A stretch of DNA of 64,000 nt from Atrichornis clamosus. Lineage: Eukaryota > Chordata > Aves > Passeriformes > Menuridae. The DNA is taken from NCBI GenBank assembly GCA_013400975.1, contig WBMZ01012071.1, positions 372,001 to 436,000 on the forward strand. The letters are read 5' to 3'. Position numbers and translations under genes: made by a program. Positions 1 to 12,700 of this stretch are shown in pieces; the first letter of the stretch is position 1; each line of letters starts with the position of its first letter. The notes under the pieces are model-generated. The model saw only the letters and a program-made list of their open reading frames with translations, was not told the origin of the DNA and did not search any database.

Positions 1-3000
1 ACTGGACACAGCTCTTGTGTCTTGGCCTCTGTGGAAAGATAGGCTTGTATTGGTCAGTAGAGCCTTGTTTAAAGATAACACTTTACAGGGAGGAGGATTG
101 ATCATCAGATTTGGGAAGGAATATTACAAGACACGTTGGAGCACTCCAAGCAGTTGCTTTCCTGCCACTTCCCAGCAGTTAACATTGCCCATCAAAGAAA
201 ATTGCTAAATAGCTCTGCTACATCGTTCTTCATTTGCATTAGAAATGGCTCTAAGCAATAACAGGATTACAGCCAAAAAGTGCCAGCTCTTTCTCATTCA
301 TTTATTTGATTTAATATATAGAGGTACCTATTTGAAACAGCATTTAGTTTTCTTGAGCTCATCATAAAACCCACTCTGAATGGAAGTGTTTAAGGTAATG
401 ATGACTCCGATTAATTCCCTTAGAACAGCATGACTGGAATCAGATGCACTACTTTTCATTAGACATTTCTGAGCTGCTATGAGTGATCTTATAGCATGAG
501 AGAAAAGAAATTAGCTGAAGAAAACCCCATGCAAATAGTCCACAACATGCTGGTAGTTCTTCTTACTCAAGATGGTAAACTGTGAGCTTGGAAGCCTTTG
601 TGGTGGCATCCAGATGGCATCAATAGAACCTGATGCAGACTTTTCTATTCAGGAAAGGCAGAAAAGCCATGCTTGCTGTGTGCTGCAGATTCCTCTTCAC
701 CTGCACTGTGAACTGAACAGTGTTACAGCTTTCTCAGCCAGCCCTTACGACCTTCTTCCCCTCTTCTCACTGCCACCAAATCCCTGTAAATCCAAGCCTG
801 TCCTGAACAGCAGATCTTTAATCGGGTTTTCAACGTGCACATCCCCCACCAAAGTCAGGAGGTCAGACGTTGTGTTGCGCTTCTGTTCACAGACAGGATT
901 GCTACATGGGATGCTGCCTCAGGAGCTCTCTTCTAAGTCAGGAAGATGTTTCCATTAATTCTAGGAAATTTGAGAGCTGTCAGCTGAGTTTTGCCAGTGT
1001 TTTATTCCTGTTTACATTTCTTGGTTGTCAGTAACTACTATGTATAATCAGTGGACATGGCACAAATATAGGGAAAAACATTTTCCAAAGCACCTCCTTG
1101 ACCAAATAGCCTGTATTACATGTGAAAATGAAACAGTTCCCAGAGTAATTTAGGCAGCTTGATTTTTTTCTCTACTGAAGTACCTGAAATTCCCATTTTC
1201 TTCTAATAGCAGAACTGGGAACACTACTGTAGGATGTCTGCATTAGTTGAAGAAGCAGAGATTTTCTTTGTAACATGTGTCTAAATCTCTCGTGTTGTTT
1301 TTCCTAAAGGTGATTATGAAGTTCTGCATGCTTGCTGGTATTGCAGTTATCTTAGTATTATAAAATGCTGACAGTAGTAACTAAAAGAAAGGAGTGGTTA
1401 GGAAGGCAGTGTGATAGAGAATCTCAGTGAAAAAGTTTCTGAGAAAATACTGTTTAAAGTCAAAGTTGCAAAGTACATGCTTTCCTACTGAGGACCAAAC
1501 CTATTGGTTTCAAATTAAAGGTTCAAACAAAAATTATATCTACTGTGCCTAATCTGCAGTAATTGATTCTCCTAATTCCTAGAGGAGCCCTCTCCACTTA
1601 AAGTACAGTTGACCTCCACATTACCTTAAAGTGATACAGTTTAAGAAGTTGTAGCAGCCTAGCACTGCGCAGCAGGGAGTGGGCTGCAGATGCAAGCAGA
1701 AAGTTCACTCTTTTCACTTCTTTGTTTTGTGCCCTTTGAATGCTAAGCAGCTGGATCAGCAGCCATTCCCACCCTGCACTTCACAGATGCTTTCATTTCT
1801 TACATTCCTGTGCATGGCAACAGAAGAGGAGAATTCAACATGTTATGGTGTGTTTTCATTCAGACTGGTTTATGGGCTGGATTTTCTTTTCTGCTTTCTT
1901 GTCTGATTCTAAAAAAATCACCTGTAATCACCCATGTAATATCAAAGGTAATATAAAAGCCTGATTTTCATTACTGTTTGAATAAATTTTTAGGAAAAGG
2001 TTAGAATTCTGCTGAACCATTACCTTATCTATCAAAGGAAAATGTATTTATAAGCCACAGTGTGGAAGATTATATGAAGATAAGTTGTGTCTTTTCATGT
2101 TACAGATTATAGAAGTACTGGCTTTCCAGAATCAGTTTTTTACATTCTTAGTGGCCGTGAATTTAGTTGTCAGTTCTACAAAAGTGTGACTGTAACTAAC
2201 AAACTGTGTGTATCTGTATTTGTAATGACTGTCTTGATAGTTTCACGTATCAGTTCAATAAAGCATCTTCCACTCAGGGGAGATACTTGGGCAGGAACAT
2301 CTCATGACATGCCTGCCATTCCCATTACCATCACTACACACTCAGACTAATACATGTTTTAAAAATAGATTGTGTATTTACAACATAGATCATAAGACAT
2401 GTTTTTTTAATGGTGAGAAACTCCCAGTGATGCATTCTGTGATATGTAGCATTGATTTGGGTTCTTTGATTTTAATGCTATAGAATTCAGTCATAAAACT
2501 TTTAGTCCCTTAATGTCATAGGGTGCACGTTCTTGACACAGAATGTTAATGTAAAAGGCAACAGCTACTGCAAGCAAGAGCCAGTGAAAACCAAAGGTTT
2601 GCATTAAATATAGTTAACTAACAACTTGAATTCTTAACATATTGAACACAAAATATGAAGAAGTTTATTGAAACGACATAAGGCTGACATGAAAAATCCC
2701 TACTGCAGGTAGACTTTCAGTGGCTCACTTTGGCAGGGTGGAGCACACACGTTTGGTTTAGAGAGTTCACTCACCTCCCTTAAAGCAGTTTTCAGTAAGC
2801 ACCTCTGAAAAGTATTTTTCTGAAAGAGTTGTCTAAAGATGGGTGAAGCAAATTTTCTACCCTTTCTCTGCTGACTAGAGATAGTCCAGATGAGTGACCT
2901 AGACACTTAGCTCTTGATTAGCAAAGGAAGGTGAGGTAAATAGTTGTTAAGTGTCTTCTGGTCATGTGTTCTATCTCCTAACGGGTATGTGCAGTTGTTT

Positions 3001-6000
3001 AGCATGCTGTTGTACTTAGTTGTGGTAAAGGCATGACAGAGGTGATTTGTTCTTAAGCACAGAAGAAAGTTCAACTGCTCTTTCGTTTTCTTTTCAGTCT
3101 GGTTGCCGTCTTGGTTCTTAAGAATTGCTTATTTCTGGCGACATAAAACTGGGTCTGCAACCTAATTCCACCCTGGGTCAAAGGAAGAAAAATTACATGG
3201 AAAAGTGAGTGGGAGAGGTACCAAAAAAAAAAGTAGACGTTTGACCAGATAGCAAGTATAGGAATAACTGTGAAGTAGTTTTCCACAGATGCAGTTATAG
3301 TGAACAATATTGGAAAGCTTTTAATTGTTATGCAGAAGTCCTAGAAGCATCCTAGGTGTATTAGAGTTCACTCGGATATAGAAAAGTCTTGACATATCTC
3401 ACTGCAGTGAAATTATGGTCCAAAGTTACCTGGAATCCTTCCAGTGCAAAAATTGAGTTTTGAAAAGGCTGAAATTGCTTTGTTCTAGTTCTGTGTGACT
3501 AAACTCAGACGGGACAGTCAAGCCAACAGTACTATGGACTTAAATATGTGAGCATGGTTGGCAGTTTCAGTTGACTGCCTTTTCTGATGAAATTCATTCC
3601 TCGCATTGGCACATTAACACTTGGTCTTCTTAGAGTATTGTTTGGACACAGACTATTTTTCACTAAATTTGCATTTTCTTTTATAAGTGAAGGGGGAAAA
3701 GCTAATTGTGTTTGTGGGAATGCCTTTTCTTTGTAAGGGGTAGACTGAAGCGCCTGCGCTGAGAGTTGCGTGTTTGTTTAGGAACTTACACTGTAAGCCT
3801 TTAGTGCACCAACAAGTTGGTCATTTGGCAACATTGGTGAGGACAGAGCTTGCTTTCTCTAGCACATTCTCTCCTGGCATTGTAATCTTACCCTCTGGGA
3901 CCTACGGAGCTGTAGCAGGGTCAGACTTGCCTATGGAGTGTTGTGTGACTGCCTAACACTTAATGTTGTTCCCTGCTTCCCTGGGATAAAGGATGTGGGA
4001 TAAAGGGCAGAGCAGTGAGCCCACTGGAGGGAATGATGGAAAGGAAACTCTTTTCACGAAGGAGTAAGATACATTAAGCTGATGCTGGGTTGTATTTGCA
4101 GTACCTGTTCAGACCTGTGTCTCTGTGACTAACCTTTTGTGCTGTCTGCCATCCAGGAGTGAATTAACTTTCCCATCGGTCATGAGCACATTTTAGTTCT
4201 GGATGTTACTATTCCAAATGTTTCCTGCTGCTGTTAACAAGTGTGCTCCCACTGGCCAGGCTGGGGCCTCAGGAAAGGCAGTAAATCCTTATGGTGTTGC
4301 TGCCTTGGGCCCTGGCCCCTCATCCCCCAGCCCCTCACCAGCAGAGCCATTGCTGGGGTGGAGCAGCCAAGCTGTCCCACACTGGCGGGGGATACTTGGG
4401 TCTCCATCCCGTTCCCGTGCTTTGCATAATTTCAGGTATTGTCACAGTGGTAGGAAAGTTGAATGGAGAGGATCCAGCTCTGGCAGGCTGTTTTTCATTG
4501 TTCCAGCTGTTCACGGCTGCTCTATGGCTGATTGAAAAGGCATTTACTCCCCTCATGTGAATAACCTTGAGGGATCAGAAAGTCAATTGTTCGAAGCACC
4601 TACAGTCAGTGCCAGATGTGTGTCCGGGAGCCACTGCAAAGGAGGCTGACATTGGCAAGAGCTTTTTGGTGGTGTTTCAGGGACTGACAGGTGGCTGCAG
4701 CAACTCAGGAGAATTTATTGCTGGTGAGAGTGGAGCAGAGGTTACTTAGCACACAACTATTAGTATTTAAAAGCTCTCTTTGCACCTTCTTTCCAGAGCA
4801 ATACTGAGCACACCTCGCCTGTAGTTTTCAGTCTGTTAGATCATCTGTGAATGAAGCAAATGTTACTTTAATTGTAGTTCATTAGTTCCATCTGGTGCCA
4901 GGGTGGGGAATGGAGACCCTTTCTTACCTTACAAAACATTATATACCTTTCCTGCCAAGCTGCTCTACTGAATAATAGTTAGAGCCTGAGGCTAACTAAA
5001 TGTAAAGACTTGGAATTGTTTCTCCACTGGTCTTCCCACAGATACACACTTGGCTCCGTAGATCTGGCTGCTGTCTAAAGAAATTAAGACCAACAGTATT
5101 TTGGTTAAAGCAGTTGTATACCATATGCAAGGCCAGAGATGCTCTGTGTGATACCCACAAAATTGGGTACCTGTCTGCTTTTTTTTGTTCCCTTTAATCG
5201 ATAAAAATGCGATTTCCCTCTAGTTCAAAGGAATTGAATTTTCACATAGCAGGAGAAAACAAATGCCCTTCAGCATTGCTATCAGTGAATTGGGGCACCA
5301 GATGTCTTTTAAACGGGTCCAGCATATTGTCTCTCCATTTTCAAGTCACTCTTTTATGCTTCTATTTGTTGTAGACAATTATGCTTTGACCCAAAGACAT
5401 AATCCTAGTGGAATTAAAAATCATGTGACCTCTTTGTATAAAAAAGCTGAGTCTGATTTTATGAAAAATAAATGTAGAGAATGAATCTAGTGGGAAATTA
5501 GGCAGTAGTATTTGATGACTGTAAATGTATTTATTTATAACAGCTAATCTTGGTGGAAATGAAGAAATAAGAAATAATTAACTTTACTATTTATAAAAGA
5601 GTCTCTTTTATCTGCTGTGTAATGCAGTCACCTCCTGGATGAAATGCAATGTCTGCTAAAGAGCATATAGACATTTAAGAGAGAAAGAAAAGAACAAATG
5701 TGTGTTTGACACAGTGGGGAAAATGCAGCATCGAAGGAAAACATTTGCATGAAAATGTTGCCCCTTTTAGTTGAAAACATATTTTTAACTGATTCTTGCA
5801 ATTATTCAAACTGGAATTTGGTCATAAAAGTAAAATGTCTCTGGCCTTGCAAAATGCACTCTGACATTTTTAATAGCTTCAGTGCAGAAAAAGCACTTTA
5901 CAGTAAAAAAGAACACTTGCTCTCAGAAAGATAAAGGACTTCATTTTCCTATCACAAAGAACAGTGTTACTGATGATGTCACTGGAGTTATTGCAGACTT

Positions 6001-6710
6001 AGAGCAGTGCAAGTGCGGGAGGAATCAGGATGATGACTCCAGCAGCACTGGGACAGAGGTAGAAGTGCTGCTCACTGAATTAACAGCTCTTTTCATAAGC
6101 CCAGAGAATGAAGCAGTAACAAAGAGGCTGCCTGGCTGTTGTTGAATTCTCTGATTTCATGCAGTGTATCCTGGAGCTCCTGTTAAACCTTTATGCACCT
6201 CAAGAGAGAAAGAGAGCAAATGATACAGTAAAGAGCACTTTGCCAAACAAAATAAAAAGATCCATGGGATTGCTACACTCTTACAAGTGTCAGCACACAA
6301 TTAGGAGTCAGTTTATATATGCAAAATGTTTTACTGAACTTCTTGAGTGAAACTGGCAGTTTGTAACAGGAGACCTATTGAAACATAATCTACTGCACCA
6401 TCTGTGATACACTTACGCAAAAATTCTCCTGCTCAACTTAGAACACTAAAATTAAATACAGTAGATGTTATTTTACATATAATGATTACCCTCAAATCAA
6501 TCCACATTCAGCCAGTACTATCTAACTTACATCCTGACTGAAAGGCAGAGGAAGACTCAGTCTTGATAAATTGAAAAAAGGCAGCAAAGTGATTTTAGTA
6601 ACTTAGTGTCATTGATTAAATGTTTGAAGCTAACTAAGAAAATAATCTGCCAGGAGAGATGTTATGATAGTGGTCACGTTGTGTCATCGGTTTGTCTTAA
6701 ATGCCAGGGA

Positions 6711-6725
6711 AGAGAGAGAGAGAGA
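6711..6725. repeat. (AG)n simple repeat
   Basis: Fifteen bases of uninterrupted AG, a short purine run. Confidence 0.9.
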
Positions 6726-9700
6726 CAACTTTGAAGATTTGCTTTTCATTATGAAATGAATTGATGTTCAGCTACTAAAATGAAATAGGTTTGCATAAGA
6801 GTTATGACTGTCAAAAACCATTTGGAATTTCATTCTGTGCAGAGAAATTAAAATTTTGAGTGATTATGTGAAAGACTCTTCTGAGGCAAGATTATAAAAC
6901 CACAGCTTTCCCTTGTTACTGGACTTTTTAGATTAGGTGAAATTCTTACCGTTTGTTTTATCTCATCTCAAATGCTTTTTTAGTGACTTGCTGAATTAAT
7001 ATCATATTAAATTCAAGATAATATGGTAATGGAACAGTATGCTTCAGCATTTAACTGCATTTAAAGGTATTCAAAGTTATAGGTCATACAGCTAATATAA
7101 GTCAACCATCTGGGTGTATACATACAAGAAGTATTTATTTTAGTTTCTAAAAACAGTGTAATTGAGTAGATTGGGCAGATACACCATTAATTACATGCTA
7201 CAATACAGTCTGATCTGATACAGGAACAGAACACTCAAAATTCAGAATCTCTTGACACTTTTCATTAATTTCCATAACAATCAACCACTCAAGCCACTCA
7301 GTTTTGAAGGAAATAATGACACTGGGAGAGGACTGAGTTTTACAGTATGCTTTCAATATCCTGGGTTCAATTAAAATAGAAGAATCTGTTCTGAAATCAT
7401 CAGACTTGTCCTTTGAACAAGCATCTGCAGATGAATGTGTGTGATTTCCATTGGCATAAATTTTCCAGATAAGCTTAACTAAATCTTGAAAAGCAGAACG
7501 ATTTTGAGGGGTCTCAAAATTGTGACTGTTGGATTTCACAGCTATGGTATTTTACAGTACTTCAATATTGCTAAGTGGTTGCTGGAGTTCTGGGGCTATT
7601 ATTAGAACTGCATTCTAGAAATAGAGAATGTGGCCATGCCACTTTATCCTCTTAGAAATGTTAAAACAAGCAGAGAGTAGAATTCACCACCAGATCCTAA
7701 TAGACATTGTAACCATGGACCTGAGTTACTCATCAGTAAAGAGCCGTCAGGTAGTGATGCACCATAGAAAAAACATAGGTAAACTTCTGTGCATTTAAAG
7801 CTTTTAGCCTGTTTTTGCTCTGTTTGCAGCTATCATCTGTTTTAAAGGGAACAATAAAACAACAAAATTGCCCACTTGATGAGAGAATCAAATATTTTTT
7901 GCATGTATATAATCAGATGTTGAGTTAAAAGCACCAAATGCGTGTAGTCCTTTGAATGGATGCCCATTGAAATAAAGGCACTTGTGTTTTCTTTTCAGAA
8001 AGGGTTTCTAGACACGTGTAACAAGCCTTACATTTTTCACTGGCATTGTGAGGTCGCAGCTTCAGTCAGCTGCCTTGCCTTCAGGTCCCAGTGTGTTGGT
8101 TTTCTTGCTTTTTGAACTTTGACTCTTTGATGCAGTCAGTACTGTTGGGAAAAAAACACCAGATGCTGTAAGGAAGTGTCTCTTTGGAAATAGTGCACAT
8201 GCTCCTCATCATATCTGCATTGACACGTGCTGGAGCTTCTCCTCCGAGTCCCTCTGTAGACTCTGGACCAGGAACAGGAGCTTGTTTGAGGTGTCAGTAG
8301 GGGTTTTAATGCCATCATTCACAGGTGTTCAAGGCTGGAGCTGAGCTTCCCAAGATGATGAGATTAAAAAAGGATAAAAATGGAATTCTATTAATTTGTG
8401 TTTTTCTTCCTGGGCTTTCAGAGTTTGTTTTCCAACTGCTTCTTGAAATTGTGATAGCTAGGAAATTTATTTGGTTGCAGCAAAAGTGACACGTGCCATT
8501 GTGCCATCAAGTCAGTGGATTCAACAAAGTGGGTCTCAAAGAATGGTAGATAATGTAAAATATACAATGAAATTGTGAAATCTCACAGCCCTAGGGTCTT
8601 GCCATTAAAACAAAAGATGTGTTTAGATGAAGTTTTCCTGTATTTATGTGAAGTGCTGTAGAGGATAAGACATCCTGGAAAATGGTTTTGCTACATTTTT
8701 AACACAACAGCCCAGATTTTATTAACTTTCCTTTTTTTCACTGTAGAGCCATTTGAGTTAAGGTTACTGCTGGCTTTCCCCCTGGACTCTCAGCGGAGGC
8801 AATGAGTGAGGCAGGCACAGTCCTGTTGAGAGATCCTTGAACTGTGCCGAAGGTTCAGCTCCCCATGCTCTTCAGGCATGACTATGCAAATAAATGTGCA
8901 TTTCCTCCCCAGGCTCGCGTCCCTTCCATCTGAGCTGCAGCCTCTTGTAGGATTTGCTTTATTGGCTTGCAGCCAGTGTCGTGTCCTGTAAGGCTGAGGA
9001 AGGTGTTACAAAGACAATACAGCAAAGGGAAACGCTTCAATCCAGATAGTGCAAACTTCCTCAGAAAAAATGGACTTTAAGTAGCTCCTCAAGACGTTGC
9101 CCTCTCCACTCTGCCACACCAGTTACTAGTGATAATACCTTATAGGAGAGGCTGATAAATTTGTTCCAGCACTCAGCCATTGATACATTTCACCAGTAGT
9201 AGCTGCTTTCCTTTTATCAGCTCGGCTCTGATTAATAGCTGTGTACTCAGATGACACTTTAAGTGACACTGGACTATTACTTTTGGATTATGATCCAGGG
9301 ACCTGATGAAAGAGAAGCTGAAGTGTTAAACCTTAGGAAGGGCAAATGCATACATGTATGCAGTAAAAAATACATTCTGCATCACATGCTGAAGACAAAA
9401 ATAACCATAAACAAACAAGAAATAGACCATATTATTTTTCACAGACTTTGCCAAGCAAAACATAGAAACCTCTATAAGAGGCTTTTAAAAAATCCTATTA
9501 TTTTCTGGAAATCTTCGGATGCTCACTTGGGACTGTACTGCTGAGATATGGCGTTGGCAGTGTTACTCTGGCATTACTAGGGAACCTTGGGGTAATTTTC
9601 CTTTCATACCTTCCTTCCAGGATGAATTTGTCCTCTTTGATAACACTGGAGACCAGCTGAAACTGAAAACCAACCTCACATACTTGGAAAGACTACATCT

Positions 9701-12700
9701 CAATGGCTCCTATTGTCATTATGACACTTGAATTTCAGCTAAGGCAACATACTGTATTTTTTACATGTCTGCTTACAGGAAGATACCTCAAAAAGGCTCT
9801 CTGAAGTTAGCATATTAATGTTTCATATAGAAATGTAAAATATACCCCAGTTTTTCAAAGCACACATGCAGCAGTTCCTTTATTTTAAAAATGTGGTATT
9901 TTTTCCTTTTAGCGTCACTCAAAAATAAGATGAAAATTAGGATAATAATTATAGAGTAGAGTGCATTGATTGCCAGTGCCTGGTGCAGAAATACACTTTT
10001 AAATATCCAAGCAATTAATTTGGAGATAGCATTTATTGATTGTGTAAAAAGTTCCTACAAGTCAATCTAAAATGTGTCATCCAAAGATGTATTGTTATAA
10101 ATACAATAGTGAGCTTTGCACTGGATGTGCAATGAATGTAATAGGGTTTGAGTGATCTCAATTGCATTATTTATGCATCAAGTCACCTTAGATTTCACAA
10201 AGATATTTTCCCTGGAGGATTGAAACCATGGCAAATAAAAGCCTGGTAAACCTGGCCTTTGATAAGGTGACACAATGGGGAGGTCGCTGGAGGTTTTTTC
10301 CTGTGTAGTTCTTTCATCTCCAGCTACAGGTTACCTAGGCCCCTCTCCCCACACAGGCTGGCACAGCCCTACCCCAGCTGCCTCCTCTCGAGGGTAATCC
10401 TCGCTTTCAAGCCTGTCAGACCTGGTTTAGAGAAGGGTGACTGCAATGTGGCACAAAGAGAGGGTGTGCAAATACCAATTAAAGTCTTGAGGCTTTGACT
10501 GGCACTGCTGGAGAGCTGCCACTCTGTGTGCATTCAGTGCACCTAAAACTTGAGATTTTCTGTTATCCCTCCTGAGGTGAGAACTGTTCTGCAGCAAGTG
10601 TTGCCACAGCAGAATTTTGGTTCAGGAGTTCCTCAGGAAAGTCAGGTGTAGATTTCAGTCCTTTCCTCCTTTCCTCCCAAAAGTGTTCTGGAGGGTTTGA
10701 CTGTGAATGTTTATTTCCCTTAGTGCTGTTATAACTCCCTGCATTCCTGTACTGAAGAATCTCTAGTTTGGGGGTTATCCAGTTTCAGTGCAGCCCTACT
10801 TGTTAGACCCTTGATGCACAGCTGAGAGCAAAGTAACAGCATTAATCTCCACAATGAAAATGTATTTTGGGACGTTAGCACACATATGGTGAGGATTTTT
10901 TAACCTACATTACTGTATGTAACTTTGCAGCTTAATTAATCAATTAGGATTAGTGCATTTGTAATCAAGTCCAAGAGTGATTGATGCATGCTATATTAAT
11001 TGCAACATTCACATGAAGCATGTCATATACACAGTCATTTTACAGCTGGATTTCACATTGGGTTGCTCATAAGCACTTAATGGCAGGAATATTTTAGACT
11101 TGCAATCAGGGAAATTGTATTGCACAATATGCTTTATATGTTGTACACCCTGCTTAGATAATAACTCCTCCATCGCTGATGGATCCTCTTGCTCCTCCCT
11201 CCTGGTTCGATCGTTGGCAAAGTAGTCCATTTTCAAAGGCTTTTCTTTGCTGTGGAACAAGAGGTATAATTAAATTGTATCCCAGTAGTGAAGGTTCCTA
11301 ATGATGATGAGCCAAAACTAATTGTATTGATTTGTTTATTACTGGCTTAGGAAGCTCATCAAACAAATGGACTGAAACTATTTCCATATTCTTATCTGTT
11401 TGGTAAATGAGAAACAAATAACACTTCCATATGTCTGTTGCATGGTGTCACGGCATTAATACTAATTCTGAGGATAGACTCAAGCACAGGAAGGGAGGTT
11501 ATCCCCAGTGCAGTGTTTCTATAGCTAAGAAATATCACTTTTTTTTCCCCACATCTGTGTTATGGGATGAGCAAAATGAGGATATTTTCTTTCTCTTTTG
11601 ATGTAGATGTTCTGACTGCCAGAATTGGAGAGTAACAGGCTATGCCCAGAAAGTAGAAAGACTGGGGCAAAAGAAAGGAAACTGGTATTATGTTCTTGTC
11701 TCCATTTGTTCTGCACACTTGTTCCTCGGCTTCTGTATTAAACAAAGCTGGATGAATAACGTGAACTAAAAATGTCTATGCATATTCATTTTAATTTTTA
11801 AATTAATTTACCTCACATTCACATTAACTCTGCAAACAGTCAAGTAATCACATCAGGTATAAACGTTTGCAGAAAGTAAATTTCACTATTTCGTATATGA
11901 GTTTTTGTAGGAGCAGAGTTTTAATTCTGATTGTGCAAAAATGTGTTACTGCTCACCCAGTTACGGGCCAGACACAAGCTTCTCTATCCTATGTAAAAAA
12001 TCACTTTTGTTGCATAATGACTTAAAAATGCTGAGCTTTTTATTACTAAATATTTGTGATCAATTCTTAGAGCAAAAGTCTGTCCAAGTTAATTTAAACA
12101 GTTGCTGACCTAAAACCATTGAAGCCAGCAGTAGTCATTCGTTGGCTTGAATGTGTTTTAGATCAGTCTCCTCATGGATGCAGCTGAGAAAATCCAGAGC
12201 TAGGAAAAAAAGACTAAGTTAATTGCATAAATTGTTATTTTAATTGAATTGAGGGGACTGATTATATTGGTGCTGTGAGAATGTGAATTCCTCCACAGTG
12301 GACTTGGGCTGTGTTTTGCTCTTATAGTAATACAAGAAAAGTGTATCAATTTAGAGCCTGGATCTGCTTTCAGTTGAAGCAAAAGCAAGCTTTTTATTCT
12401 TAGGAGCTGTATAACATAGTTAAAATTTCTATTTATACATGTGGAACCATCTCATTCCTTTTCTGAAATACAGCTTCCTCTTGCACTCAGCTGTGTGTTT
12501 TCAATTACAGATGTTTGCCACATCTCACATCTCTTATATGCTGTAGCAGATGACACATTGTGGCAACTTGTGTTCAACTAGCAGGTCTTGGTCCAAAGAG
12601 GATTCAGTAAAGTTGGAGGGTGAATTACGCTTACATCCCTTGAGAAGCTGATCCTGTCAGCTTGGCAGAGCACGAACTGCTGCACTGCATATTATGCCTA

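Noticed and set aside
572..958. Plus-strand open frame of 128 codons
   Set aside because: No family resemblance, no splice context, no start context; probably chance.
7198..7539. Minus-strand open frame of 113 codons with protein-like composition
   Set aside because: Looked at twice because of its balanced residues, but no motif is recognised. It may be a shadow of unique intronic DNA; cross-species coding analysis would settle it.
8884..8891. Perfect octamer ATGCAAAT (also at 529-536)
   Set aside because: An 8-bp word is expected about this often in 64 kb of AT-rich DNA; no promoter features nearby.
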